A stretch of 64,000 bases of DNA from an uncultured Clostridia bacterium (GTDB taxonomy: Bacteria; Bacillota; Clostridia; TANB77; CAG-508): NCBI GenBank assembly GCA_934162205.1, contig CAKPIA010000001.1, positions 124,001-188,000 of the forward strand. The letters run 5' to 3'. Every line of letters starts with the position of its first letter. The stretch's first letter is position 1. Below the pieces are notes generated by a model, which was not told the DNA's origin, did no database searches, and saw only the letters and a list, made by a program, of their open reading frames with translations. Shown piece by piece: positions 25,844 to 34,935 of this stretch. The position numbers and the translations under genes are program-made.

Positions 25844-27182
25844 TTTTTTCTTCTGGATCCTTTCCACTTTTATCTAATTGAGCATATTCTCTATAAAGTT
25901 CCTTTGCCTCTGCTTTTTCTTTTTCAAGTTTTCTTAATTTTTTCTCTTTTTCAGTTAATTCTGTATCTTTACCTAACTCATTATATTTTTCTAATACAGA
26001 TCCAAACTTTGAATATAAATAATCTTTTTCTACTTTTGCAACTTGATATAAATACCAATTTTGCTCTGTTCTTTCTTCATCTTTATAATCTGTATTTTCT
26101 AGAAATTCTCTTAATTTAATACCATCATTTTTTCCAAACTGTCTTAAACTAGAAGCTCTACTCTTTAAGAATTCTAATATTTGATTTTTTTCTTCATCCT
26201 CTCCATCAAATTGTCTCAAATAACGCATCATTTCAAAATCTATATTTCTACCTTTATTAAAATATTCTTCTCTTTCACCTATTTCTCTTTTTTCTGTTTC
26301 ATTTATTATTGTTTCTATATCTTTTCCATTTAAATCATCAATTTTTTGTTCCTGTAAAACTTGAAGATATTTTTCAATTCTTCCATCTGGATTTTTTTCT
26401 TTAAATTTTAAACCTATTAAATATTGCTGTACTTTACTTATAACTCTTTTTTCTTGAATTCTTAAATATATTGGATATAATTTATTTTCTTTACTCCCAG
26501 TTTCATTTTCCATTGCTTTTAAACATTCAAGAATTGTATCTTTATCTAATCTTTGTATATTCTTTATATAATTAGAAAGAATTCTTTCTTTATTTGTAAC
26601 ATCAATTTCTTTATTAGCCATAAAATTAATTAAACTATCTTGATATAATTCGACATCTGTTTCGCTTATTCCATTTAATACTTCTAATCTTTCTGTAACT
26701 TCTTGTCCTATTTTCTTTATATCTTCTTCTGGCATACGATTTATATCAACAGTTGCCTGTGGCATTCTTTTTTCTAAATCTTCATAATTTAAAAGTTTTT
26801 CAATTTTAACTTTTCTTTCTATTTCTATTCCTTCTACTGGAATATTTCCATCTTTTATTGAGTGAAAAATGCTTTTTCCTTCTTCTGTAAATTGAGTATC
26901 ACTTATTTCTTTTAACCTTGTAATTAATGTATTTGTAAATCTTTTATCTATTTTATCATCTGAAATAGATACTAAAATTCTTCTACATAATTGTTCAACA
27001 TTTTTTAAATTACCCTGTTTAAATTCTGCAATTGCAATTCTATTATTGTGACTCTTTTTTCCTTCTTGTGAATCTAAAGAAACTATATAATAAATTTCCC
27101 CATTTTCAACCCTTGAAAAAATTTTCACATTAGGATTTTTCAGCATTTCTTTATTTAATTTAACTATATTTTTCTTTTCCAT
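25833..27182 (-). CDS. Hypothetical 449-aa helical protein
   Basis: No family recognised. The start at ATG 27182 (MEKKNIVKLNKEML) was chosen for a TGGTGAAG site; a longer frame begins at 27230. The N-terminal 70 residues look like a small alpha/beta domain (VKIFSRVENGEIYYIVSLDSQ). The rest is strongly charged and helical, and the C-terminus is a coiled coil (KEKKLRKLEKEKAEAKELY). No signal peptide or membrane segment. Coupled with the downstream 118-aa gene, suggesting that the products interact. Confidence 0.65.
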   Translation of the reverse strand: MEKKNIVKLNKEMLKNPNVKIFSRVENGEIYYIVSLDSQEGKKSHNNRIAIAEFKQGNLKNVEQLCRRILVSISDDKIDKRFTNTLITRLKEISDTQFTEEGKSIFHSIKDGNIPVEGIEIERKVKIEKLLNYEDLEKRMPQATVDINRMPEEDIKKIGQEVTERLEVLNGISETDVELYQDSLINFMANKEIDVTNKERILSNYIKNIQRLDKDTILECLKAMENETGSKENKLYPIYLRIQEKRVISKVQQYLIGLKFKEKNPDGRIEKYLQVLQEQKIDDLNGKDIETIINETEKREIGEREEYFNKGRNIDFEMMRYLRQFDGEDEEKNQILEFLKSRASSLRQFGKNDGIKLREFLENTDYKDEERTEQNWYLYQVAKVEKDYLYSKFGSVLEKYNELGKDTELTEKEKKLRKLEKEKAEAKELYREYAQLDKSGKDPEEKNDE

Positions 27183-27236
27183 ATTCTTCACCAGTTTAAT
27201 GATATTATTAAGTTTTATTTTTGTCAACAATTAAAA

Positions 27237-27446
27237 TTATATATTTTCTAAAATATTAATAATATTGTATATTAATAAAAAATCAATTATCGAAAAAATA
27301 ATAAATGACATTATCGTTATAGAAAATATTATATGATTCTTTAAAAATTTATTAAATCTACTGATTAAACTTTTTTGTTTTATCTCCAATCTATTTAGTT
27401 TTGTGTTATAAGTTATGTTAAAAATTTCATCTTTTGCAAATTCCAT
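27237..27446 (-). CDS. Small hypothetical membrane protein
   Basis: 69 residues with one C-terminal transmembrane segment (about 38-62, IIFSITIMSFIIFSIIDFLLIYN) and a basic N-terminal part. A GGGGAG site precedes the ATG. It lies between uvrC and the 449-aa gene. No function can be assigned. Confidence 0.5.
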   Translation of the reverse strand: MEFAKDEIFNITYNTKLNRLEIKQKSLISRFNKFLKNHIIFSITIMSFIIFSIIDFLLIYNIINILENI

Positions 27447-27517
27447 AAAATCTCCCCCTCTATTTTATTTCATAACTAATATATTCCTATTTTTATAAAT
27501 TAGAACAAAAACTTATA

Positions 27518-27560
27518 GCAAAAAAGAGTCAACAACTACAATTGTTTGACTCTTTTTGCT
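27518..27560 (-). terminator. Terminator of uvrC
   Basis: On the minus strand AAAAGAGTCAAAC... pairs with TTGACTCTTTTTT around the uvrC stop codon, ending in a T-run. Confidence 0.75.
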
Positions 27561-29320
27561 AATTTTTCTGTCATTCCTTTGACTTTCAACAAATCTTTTA
27601 TATCTGCCTTTTTTATATTTTCTATACTTCCAAATTCTTTTAGTAATACTTTCTTTTTTACTTCACCAATTCCATTAATATTATCTAATTCAGATTTTGT
27701 AATAGATTTATCTCTTAACTTTCTATGATATGTTATTGCCGTATCGTGTACAGTATCTTGAAATCTAGTTATTAATTTCATTAATTCTTCTGATATTTCA
27801 AACTCTTTCCTATTTTTATCTATTAGTGCCCTAGTTTGATGTTTATCATTTTTTACCATACCATATACCGGAATATTTACGTTTTTATATTTAGAAACAG
27901 CTCTTTTTACTGCTTTTATTTGTGTTATTCCTCCATCAACTAATATCAAATCTGGCATTTTTCCAAAACCACCATTTTTATTTTCTAAAGAATGTTTTAT
28001 TCTTCTTGTTACAACTTCTTCCATACACTTTGGATCATCTTGTCCATAAACTGTTTTTATTTTAAATCGTCTAGATAAATTTTTCTTTATTTGTCCATCT
28101 TGAATAACACACATAGCAGCCACCGTAAAATCTCCTGATATATTAGAAATATCATATGTTTCTATTTTTCTTGGTAATTTGTCCAAATTTAATACTTCTT
28201 TTAATTCAAGTATTACTTCATTGTTATTTTTCTCTTTGTTCTCCAAAGTAACTTTACTATTTAATTCTGCCATTTCAACGAATCTTAATTTTTCGCCTTT
28301 TTTAGGGCTTCTTAATTCCACTTTTCTTCCCGCTTCTGTGGATAACCATTGTTCTATTGCATCTTTATCTTCTAATTCATCTCTTAACATTATTTTACTT
28401 GGAATATTAGGATTTTCAAAATAATATTGTTTTATAAATCCTGATATTATTTCTTTATCTTCCATTTCTTTTACATCTTTTATAAAATAATGTTCTCTTC
28501 CTATCATTTTACTACCACGAACAAAAAATATTTCTATACAAACTTCTATATCTGATTTTGCCATTCCAATAACATCAATATTATTTTCTGAAATATTAGA
28601 AACTTTTTGTTTTGCAGAAGCTCTTTCTATTGCTAATTTTCTGTCTCTTATATATGCTGCTTGTTCAAAATCAAGTTTTTCTGATGCTAATTTCATTTTT
28701 TCGTCTAACTCTTTTAATATTTTTTCTGTTTTTCCTTCTAATAAATCAATTATTTCATCTATTTGTTTTCTATATTCTTCTTTTGTAACATATCCCATAC
28801 ATGGAGCCATACATCTTTTTATATGATAATTTAGACAAGGTCTGGTTCTCTCTTTAAAATTTCTACATTGACGTATTTTATATTTTTGTTTTATAAAATC
28901 TACCATTTCTTTTGCTGCACCTGGATTAGCATATGGTCCAAAATATTTAGAACCATCATTTATAACTCTTCTTGTTATATATACCCCAGGAAAATCTGAT
29001 TTCACATCTATTTTTATATATGGATATGTTTTATCATCTTTTAGCAAAACATTAAATTTAGGTCTATTCTTTTTTATTAAATTACATTCTAATATTAATG
29101 CCTCTGCTTCATTATCTACTACTATATATTCAAAATGGTCTATTAAACTTACCATTTTTTTTATTCTTTCTGTTTTATTAGTTTTTCTAAAATATGATCT
29201 AACACGATTTTTTAGTGAGATGGCTTTTCCAACATATATAATTGTATCATTTTTATCTCTCATTATATAAACTCCAGGCTTTCCTGGTAATTTTTTTAGT
29301 TCTTCTTCTATATTGAACAT
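27536..29320 (-). CDS. uvrC: Excinuclease ABC subunit C
   Basis: 594 residues. UvrC makes both incisions in nucleotide excision repair. An N-terminal GIY-YIG nuclease domain (GVYIMRDKNDTIIYVGKA, 16-33), a cysteine cluster (CRNFKERTRPCLNYHIKRCMAPC), the UVR domain (about 197-232), the RNase H-like nuclease core (ETYDISNISGD) and a C-terminal helix-hairpin-helix pair are all present. Length is standard. ATG preceded by GGAGG. Confidence 0.97.
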   Translation of the reverse strand: MFNIEEELKKLPGKPGVYIMRDKNDTIIYVGKAISLKNRVRSYFRKTNKTERIKKMVSLIDHFEYIVVDNEAEALILECNLIKKNRPKFNVLLKDDKTYPYIKIDVKSDFPGVYITRRVINDGSKYFGPYANPGAAKEMVDFIKQKYKIRQCRNFKERTRPCLNYHIKRCMAPCMGYVTKEEYRKQIDEIIDLLEGKTEKILKELDEKMKLASEKLDFEQAAYIRDRKLAIERASAKQKVSNISENNIDVIGMAKSDIEVCIEIFFVRGSKMIGREHYFIKDVKEMEDKEIISGFIKQYYFENPNIPSKIMLRDELEDKDAIEQWLSTEAGRKVELRSPKKGEKLRFVEMAELNSKVTLENKEKNNNEVILELKEVLNLDKLPRKIETYDISNISGDFTVAAMCVIQDGQIKKNLSRRFKIKTVYGQDDPKCMEEVVTRRIKHSLENKNGGFGKMPDLILVDGGITQIKAVKRAVSKYKNVNIPVYGMVKNDKHQTRALIDKNRKEFEISEELMKLITRFQDTVHDTAITYHRKLRDKSITKSELDNINGIGEVKKKVLLKEFGSIENIKKADIKDLLKVKGMTEKLAKRVKQL

Positions 29321-29431
29321 TTTTCCTCCATAACTTATAGTAATTATGTATTTCTCTATAATTAATATATAATATTATTTAATAAAAGACAATATTATAC
29401 TAACACTATTATTAGAAATTTTTAAAAAAAC

Positions 29432-29460
29432 TTGCAACTTTTTTGGTATTATTGTAATAT
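29432..29460 (+). promoter_or_regulatory. Promoter of the glmS ribozyme transcript
   Basis: TTGCAA (29432-29437), 17 bases, TAATAT (29455-29460); an overlapping TATAAT at 29458 is an alternative -10 with a long spacer. The region 29321-29431 shows no gene. Confidence 0.5.
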
Positions 29461-29509
29461 AATAAAGTAAAATTGAAAGGCAAATAATAAAATTTAAAAG
29501 AAAGGAGTT

Positions 29510-29690
29510 TATTTATTACATAGCGCCTGGACAGTTTATACTGTTGACGAGGACTAAAGTTATCGAAAAATTCGGCGGATGCTTTAGTGGCATAGCTACT
29601 GTCATAGATATTAATAAAAAACAATAGTGATATTGTAACAGAGTTAATATTAGTAGCTATTATTTGTATGCTTTCAATTCCAATAATATT
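29510..29690 (+). ncRNA. glmS ribozyme: glmS ribozyme / glucosamine-6-phosphate riboswitch
   Basis: The self-cleaving leader is recognisable from TAGCGCCTGGACAG followed by CTGTTGACGAGGA, the P2 and core region of the glmS ribozyme, then AAGTTATCGAAAAATTCGGCGGATGC and a long AT-rich P3-P4 part. Cleavage is expected between A29522 and G29523. Binding of glucosamine-6-phosphate triggers cutting and mRNA decay, giving feedback control of the GlmS gene 180 bases downstream. Precise 3' end is approximate. Confidence 0.92.
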
Positions 29691-29708
29691 TTTTAAGGAG
29701 GATTCACT

Positions 29709-31532
29709 ATGTGTGGAATTGTAGGTTATATAGGAACAAAAAAAGCCAGTCCTATACTTATTAATGGGCTTTTAAAATTAGAATATAGAGGTTATGATTC
29801 AGCAGGAATTTCAACAATTGAAAATGGCTCTATATCAGTTATGAAAGATAAAGGAAGAGTAAAAAATTTATACGATTTAGACGGAATTAATGATTTAGTT
29901 GGAACTGTTGGTATTGCTCATACAAGATGGGCAACTCATGGAAAACCATCTAAAGAAAACTCTCATCCTCATTTAGATAATACAAATACTTTTTGTGTTG
30001 TACATAATGGAATAATTGAGAATTATAATGAATTGCGTGAATTTTTAAAAGATAATGGATATACTTTCTATTCTGAAACAGATACAGAAGTTATTCCAAA
30101 TTTAATATCTTATTATTATAAAAAAGGAAATGATTTCTTAAAATCTGTAAATCTTACTTGTAATGATTTAAAAGGAAGTTATGCAATTGAAGTTATTTGT
30201 AAAGATTTTCCAGACAATATGATTGTTGCAAGAAAAGATAGTCCTTTAGTAATTGGAAAAGCAGAAAATGAAACATTCATTTCTTCCGATATTCCAGCAC
30301 TAATATCATTTACAAACACATTCTACTTTTTAAACGATAATGAGATGGCATATATATCTAAAGATGATATTAAATTTTATGATAATACCCTAAACGAATT
30401 ATCTAAAGAATTAACAACTGTAGAATTATCTGCTGATAGTGCTGATAAAGATGGATTTGAAGATTATATGTTAAAAGAAATTTTTGAACAACCAAAAGCA
30501 ATAAGAGAAACTATTGGAACATCACTTAATGGTTCAAAAATTCATTTTGAAGGATTAAATTTAGCAAAAGAATATTTATCTACAATAAATAAAATTTATA
30601 TGATAGCATGTGGTACTGCAATGCATGCAGGACTTGGTGTAAAATCTAATTTTGAAACATTATGCAACATCCCAGTTACAGTTGAAGTTGCTTCAGAATT
30701 TAGATATAGAAATCCATTAATTGATGACAAAACTTTATGTATTTATATAAGTCAATCTGGTGAAACAGCAGATACAATTGCAGCTCTTAAACTTGCAAAA
30801 TCAAAAGGTGCAAAAACAATTGCAGTTACAAATGTTATAGAAAGTTCTATAACTAGAGAAGCAGATTATTTTGTATATACTCATGCTGGTCCAGAAATAG
30901 CTGTTGCATCAACAAAAGCTTATACATCACAATTAGTTTTACTTAATATTATGGCTCTTTATTTTGCAGAAACATTAGAAAGTTGTTCTCAAAATAGAAT
31001 TGATAATATTAAAAAAGAAATTTTAAAACTTTCTGAAAAAGCAGAAGAAATTCTAGAAAATACAGAAAAAATAAAAGAAATTGCTAAAAAGATTTCTTCA
31101 CAAAAATATATGTTCTATTTAGGTAGAGGTATTGATTATCCAGTAGCCATGGAAGGTGCTTTAAAATTAAAAGAAATTTCTTATATTTTCGCAGAAGCTT
31201 ATCCTTCTGGAGAATTAAAACATGGACCTATTGCTTTAATAGAAAATGGAGTTTCAGTTATAAATATATTAACAAATTCTACTTTAGTTGAAAAATCTTT
31301 AAGTAATGTTCAAGAAGTTGTAACTCGTGGTGCAAATTGTATTATAATTACAAATCAAGACTTTGATACATCTAGTTTTGAAAATGTAATAAAAATACCA
31401 GAAATTTCTGCACTTGTATCACCTATTTTATCTGTTATTCCTCTTCAATTACTTGCTTACTATATAACTAAAGAAAAAGGATTAGATGTTGATAAACCTA
31501 GAAATTTAGCAAAATCTGTAACTGTTGAATAA
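29709..31532 (+). CDS. glmS: Glutamine-fructose-6-phosphate aminotransferase
   Basis: 607 residues. Makes glucosamine-6-phosphate from fructose-6-phosphate and glutamine, the first step to UDP-GlcNAc for the wall. N-terminal nucleophile Cys2 (MCGIVGYIG), glutaminase motifs TRWATHGKPS and NGIIENY, and two SIS domains (CGTAMHAGL, SQSGETADT, YPSGELKHGPIALI, DKPRNLAKSVTVE) are complete. AAGGAGG site; controlled by the upstream ribozyme. Confidence 0.98.
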   Translation: MCGIVGYIGTKKASPILINGLLKLEYRGYDSAGISTIENGSISVMKDKGRVKNLYDLDGINDLVGTVGIAHTRWATHGKPSKENSHPHLDNTNTFCVVHNGIIENYNELREFLKDNGYTFYSETDTEVIPNLISYYYKKGNDFLKSVNLTCNDLKGSYAIEVICKDFPDNMIVARKDSPLVIGKAENETFISSDIPALISFTNTFYFLNDNEMAYISKDDIKFYDNTLNELSKELTTVELSADSADKDGFEDYMLKEIFEQPKAIRETIGTSLNGSKIHFEGLNLAKEYLSTINKIYMIACGTAMHAGLGVKSNFETLCNIPVTVEVASEFRYRNPLIDDKTLCIYISQSGETADTIAALKLAKSKGAKTIAVTNVIESSITREADYFVYTHAGPEIAVASTKAYTSQLVLLNIMALYFAETLESCSQNRIDNIKKEILKLSEKAEEILENTEKIKEIAKKISSQKYMFYLGRGIDYPVAMEGALKLKEISYIFAEAYPSGELKHGPIALIENGVSVINILTNSTLVEKSLSNVQEVVTRGANCIIITNQDFDTSSFENVIKIPEISALVSPILSVIPLQLLAYYITKEKGLDVDKPRNLAKSVTVE

Positions 31533-31542
31533 ATAAATTTAA

Positions 31543-31577
31543 AACTCTTAGAATTTTATTCTAAGAGTTCTTTTTTA
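31543..31577 (+). terminator. Terminator of glmS
   Basis: AACTCTTAGAAT, loop TTT, ATTCTAAGAGTT, then CTTTTTT, 11 bases after the glmS stop. Confidence 0.9.
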
Positions 31578-31591
31578 TTAAATAAACTATA

Positions 31592-31726
31592 ACTAACTAT
31601 ATATTGTTTTTCTATACCTTGCTGTCGCATCCTTCGGATTCCTTTCTAAGGAAGGATGCTTCATTCGCCCTCCGCTACGCTCCGGTTGCTCGCTGCGCGG
31701 TATTTGAAAAACAATATATAGTTAGT
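31592..31726. repeat. GC-rich interspersed repeat, copy 1
   Basis: Perfect 20-bp arms (31592-31611 and 31707-31726) enclose a GC-rich core (31612-31706). The core contains GCATCCTTC...GAAGGATGC, itself a hairpin, and a block ending CCGCTACGCTCCGGTTGCTCGC. The core is far richer in GC than its surroundings and recurs at 37406-37537 and 56435-56567 in inverted orientation. It lies between convergent glmS and bofA. No protein is encoded. Confidence 0.88.
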
Positions 31727-31739
31727 CTATTTTTAATTT

Positions 31740-32000
31740 TTATCCTATAAGTAATTTTATTAATATTAATGCAATTGCTCCTGGTATTCCTAAAATTCCA
31801 ATAGCTATTGATGTAACTAAATTTAATCCTATATGAAACTCGAAACTACTTCCAATAATATTAATCACATATATTAATCCTCCACCCAATATTGAATTAA
31901 AAACTAATTTTAAAACTTTTTTTACAGGTAAAGCAAACACTCTACCTATTAAGAACAAAAAACAAACACAAGCCAAAAAAGTTATTATATTTTGATTCAT
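31740..32000 (-). CDS. bofA: BofA-like pro-SigK processing inhibitor
   Basis: 86 residues, almost all hydrophobic, with the BofA pattern LPVKKVLKLVFNSILGGGLIYVINIIG and GLNLVTSIAIGILGIPGAIALILIKLL. BofA holds the SpoIVFB protease inactive in the outer forespore membrane until SigK is needed. It lies downstream of yaaL as in Bacillus, supporting the call. Confidence 0.88.
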   Translation of the reverse strand: MNQNIITFLACVCFLFLIGRVFALPVKKVLKLVFNSILGGGLIYVINIIGSSFEFHIGLNLVTSIAIGILGIPGAIALILIKLLIG

Positions 32001-32069
32001 ACTTTCACCTCAAAAGATAGTAATAATTTCTTATTACTATCTTTATGATTTATTATGGACAAATATTAC

Positions 32070-32348
32070 TTATACTGCCTCATTTTCCATCCTTAATTTA
32101 AGTTCATTTATTCTATCCAATGCAATTCCTCTACTTTTAGCCATTCTTATTAAATAATCCAGTTTTTCTTGGCTAGCTTTTATCTGATATGTGTAATAAT
32201 CAATCATATCAAATTCTGCATGCTCAAAATTATTATTTGCATTTTGTAACTCTCTTTTTGCAGTCATTATACTTTTAATTAATTCCATTTTTTGTTCTTC
32301 TTCTGTCATTTCTAAAATCTTTTGTTCTCTTAGATATTCATTTTGCAT
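32070..32348 (-). CDS. yaaL: YaaL-like DUF2508 protein
   Basis: 92 residues, charged and helical, with LIKSIMTAKRELQNANNNFEHAEFDMIDYYTYQIKASQEKLDYLI, characteristic of the DUF2508/YaaL family. Function unknown. The yaaL-bofA order matches the Bacillus recR-yaaL-bofA region. It starts 62 bases before the exchanger gene stop on the same strand. Confidence 0.8.
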   Translation of the reverse strand: MQNEYLREQKILEMTEEEQKMELIKSIMTAKRELQNANNNFEHAEFDMIDYYTYQIKASQEKLDYLIRMAKSRGIALDRINELKLRMENEAV

Positions 32349-32409
32349 AATTATCTCCTATATATATTTTTTAGTATTATATGCCAACTATATAAATTTA
32401 TTCAAAATT

Positions 32410-33237
32410 TTATACTAAACTATATATAACAATACCAATAGATTGAATAACAAAAAGATTTAAAATATTTGATGTTAATAAATTATTTGTAGATTCTACA
32501 ACTCCTAAAATTGCATCATTATTTTTTTTATGATGTTTTTGAGCTTCAAAAAAAGTAATCAGTTCTGGAATGCTTGTTACAAATCCAAGTAAAATTCCTA
32601 TAATTTTTTGTGGAATATTAAATATATTACACAAATTTTCTAAAGTATCTCCTAATCTATTTCCTATAAAAAATAGTATAATTCCGGTTACAAATAAATA
32701 TATTATATATTTAATAACTTTCCCCTTTTCTTTAGAATTTTCTTTAATCTCTTCATCATTTTCTTTTTCATTTAAATAAAATTTATGTGCATTATGATTT
32801 AATACTAAAAACAGGCTATATAGTAAAATAAATATTGGAACTAGTTGAATATTAACATTAATTTTAAAAAGCATTATAATTATTGGAATTGCTATTGTTA
32901 CTGCAACCATTATAATATCTATTTTTAATGCCCTATTTTTTAAAACCTTTTGATTTTTATTTAAAATAATTGCAAATACATATTGTATTAAATTTATAAT
33001 GTTTGAACTTATTACATTATATATACTTGCACCTATCAATCCATTAAAACTTGATATTCCAATTGTCAACAACTCTGGCATTGATGTTGCATAACCTGCA
33101 ATATTTCCAACAATTCTTGGCTTTAAATTTAAACTTTCTGCTAATCTTCTTAAAACACTTACTAATATATATTTAGATATTAATACAATTACCCCTAAAT
33201 ATATTATAAATTTTATAATTTCAAAAAATAAGCTCAT
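32410..33237 (-). CDS. Na+/Ca2+ exchanger-type (CaCA) membrane protein
   Basis: 275 residues with about ten hydrophobic segments arranged as two halves. Each half carries an alpha-repeat: GYATSMPELLTIGISSFNG and GFVTSIPELITFFEAQ. This two-repeat pattern is that of cation/Ca2+ exchangers. The central cytoplasmic loop (NEKENDEEIKENSKEKGK) is short. Transported ion and coupling ion are not proven. The second repeat lacks some polar residues of classic exchangers. Confidence 0.75.
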   Translation of the reverse strand: MSLFFEIIKFIIYLGVIVLISKYILVSVLRRLAESLNLKPRIVGNIAGYATSMPELLTIGISSFNGLIGASIYNVISSNIINLIQYVFAIILNKNQKVLKNRALKIDIIMVAVTIAIPIIIMLFKINVNIQLVPIFILLYSLFLVLNHNAHKFYLNEKENDEEIKENSKEKGKVIKYIIYLFVTGIILFFIGNRLGDTLENLCNIFNIPQKIIGILLGFVTSIPELITFFEAQKHHKKNNDAILGVVESTNNLLTSNILNLFVIQSIGIVIYSLV

Positions 33238-33361
33238 TATTATTTTTCCTCTTTAAATATTTTCTTTAAACTTTTTGTAATATTATTTCCAATTTATTGC
33301 TAATTATTATATTTTATTATATAATATGAACTATTAAAGTAATTTTATAGGGGGTATTAAA

Positions 33362-34690
33362 ATGATTGATATAAAATTCTTAAGAGAAAATCCTGATATT
33401 GTTAAAGAAAATATTAAGAAAAAATTTCAAAATCATAAACTTTGTTTAGTAGATGAAGTTATTGATTTTGATAAAAAATATAGAGAAACAAAATTAAATG
33501 GTGATAATTTAAGAGCAGAAAGAAAATCATTAAGTTCTCAAATTGGAAATTTAATGAAAGCTGGTCAAAGAGATGAAGCTGAATCTGTAAAAAAACAAGT
33601 TGAAGAAATTAATGCAAAACTTTCTGAAAATGAAAAATTAGAGGAAGAATATTTTGAAGAAATAAAATCTAGAATGATGAAAATACCAAATATCATGCAT
33701 GAATCTGTTCCTATAGGTGAAGATGATAGTAAAAATGTTGAATTACAAAGATATGGTGAACCTGTTGTTCCAGATTATGAAATTCCATATCATGGAGAAA
33801 TAATGGAAAAACTTTGTGGATTAGATTTAGATAGTGCAAGAAGAGTTGCTGGACAAGGCTTCTATTATTTAATGGGTGATGTTGCTAGACTTCATTCTGC
33901 TGTATTAACATATGCTAGAGATTTCATGATTAATAAAGGTTTTACATATTGTATTCCACCATATATGATTCGTAGTGAAGTTGTAACTGGTGTTATGAGT
34001 TTTGAAGAAATGGATGCAATGATGTATAAAATTGAAGGCGAAGATTTATACTTAATTGGTACTAGCGAACACTCTATGATTGGAAAATTTAAAGATCAAA
34101 TTTTAAATAAAGCTGATATGCCTTATACTATGACATCTTATTCACCTTGTTTTAGGAAAGAAAAAGGTTCCCATGGATTAGAAGAACGTGGTGTTTATAG
34201 AATACATCAATTTGAAAAACAAGAAATGGTTGTTGTTTGTGAACCAGAAGATTCTTGGGAATGGTACAACAAAATGTGGTCATATACAGTAGAATTTTTT
34301 AGAAGTATGAATATTCCTGTTAGAACATTAGAATGTTGCTCTGGAGATTTAGCAGATTTAAAAGCCAAAAGTGTTGATGTTGAGGCTTGGTCTCCTAGAC
34401 AAAAAAAATATTTTGAAGTTGGAAGTTGTTCAAACTTAACAGATGCTCAAGCAAGAAGATTAGGAATAAGAATAAAAGGAGAAAATGGAAATTACTTTGC
34501 TCATACTCTTAATAACACAGTAGTTGCCCCACCTCGTATGTTAATTTCTATAATGGAAAATAATTACCAACCAGATGGAAGTGTTATTATTCCAGAAGTA
34601 TTAAGACCATATATGGGTGGATTAGAAAAAATATCTCCAAAAGAACAAAAGCGGACATTAATAACTTTTGTTCTTATTAAAACATTTTGA
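33362..34690 (+). CDS. serS: Seryl-tRNA synthetase; C-terminus depends on a CGG
   Basis: Charges tRNA-Ser. Residues 1-100 form the tRNA-binding coiled coil; the class II core has motif 2 (CFRKEKGSHGLEERGVYRIHQFEK) and motif 3 (NNTVVAPPRMLISIMENN). Conserved sequence ends near RPYMGGLEKI. Codon 431 is CGG (34652-34654). Read straight, the protein ends 12 residues later at 34690; with the +1 skip seen in three other genes it reads GGA CAT TAA and stops at 34661, giving 432 aa. Both ends are beyond the conserved part, so this case is weaker. The end also overlaps a large inverted repeat. Confidence 0.95.
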   Translation: MIDIKFLRENPDIVKENIKKKFQNHKLCLVDEVIDFDKKYRETKLNGDNLRAERKSLSSQIGNLMKAGQRDEAESVKKQVEEINAKLSENEKLEEEYFEEIKSRMMKIPNIMHESVPIGEDDSKNVELQRYGEPVVPDYEIPYHGEIMEKLCGLDLDSARRVAGQGFYYLMGDVARLHSAVLTYARDFMINKGFTYCIPPYMIRSEVVTGVMSFEEMDAMMYKIEGEDLYLIGTSEHSMIGKFKDQILNKADMPYTMTSYSPCFRKEKGSHGLEERGVYRIHQFEKQEMVVVCEPEDSWEWYNKMWSYTVEFFRSMNIPVRTLECCSGDLADLKAKSVDVEAWSPRQKKYFEVGSCSNLTDAQARRLGIRIKGENGNYFAHTLNNTVVAPPRMLISIMENNYQPDGSVIIPEVLRPYMGGLEKISPKEQKRTLITFVLIKTF

Positions 34691-34740
34691 AGTCCGCGTC
34701 TTTGTTCGTGCGTGAAATTTACAAAGCAAATTTCTGTGCA
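34643..34740. repeat. Overlapping inverted repeats at the end of serS
   Basis: GAACAAAAG (34643-34651) can pair with CTTTTGTTC (34665-34673) or, with CGGAC, with GTCCG...TTTGTTC (34692-34707); the two pairings exclude each other. A further GAAATTT/AAATTTC hairpin follows near 34713-34732. There is no T-run after either, so this is not a standard terminator. The remaining gap up to the PurA-like promoter is AT-rich and shows no gene. Confidence 0.6.
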
Positions 34741-34830
34741 ATATAATAATAATTTTTATAAAATAGAAAATTACTTAATTTGTAATTTTCTATTTTTGTC
34801 TTTATAATAAGCAATAAATTAAGGTTTTTG

Positions 34831-34859
34831 TTGTATTTTACATAAAAACATGATATAAT
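34831..34859 (+). promoter_or_regulatory. SigA-type promoter of the PurA-like gene
   Basis: TTGTAT (34831-34836), 17 bases, TATAAT (34854-34859). GCAATAAATTA lies upstream, as it does before the methyltransferase promoter at 22890, with near-identical spacing to the -10. Confidence 0.7.
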
Positions 34860-34935
34860 TTTGCCATAGTAAGTTTTAGTAACCTTTAATATTTAAATTA
34901 TTATTATTTTTTTAATTAAAAAGGAGGTACACATT

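Noticed and set aside
29412..29624. Short minus-strand open frame
   Set aside because: It is antisense to the glmS promoter and ribozyme.
33240..33361. T-box leader before serS
   Set aside because: Only about 120 bases are available and neither the T-box sequence nor an antiterminator pair is visible.
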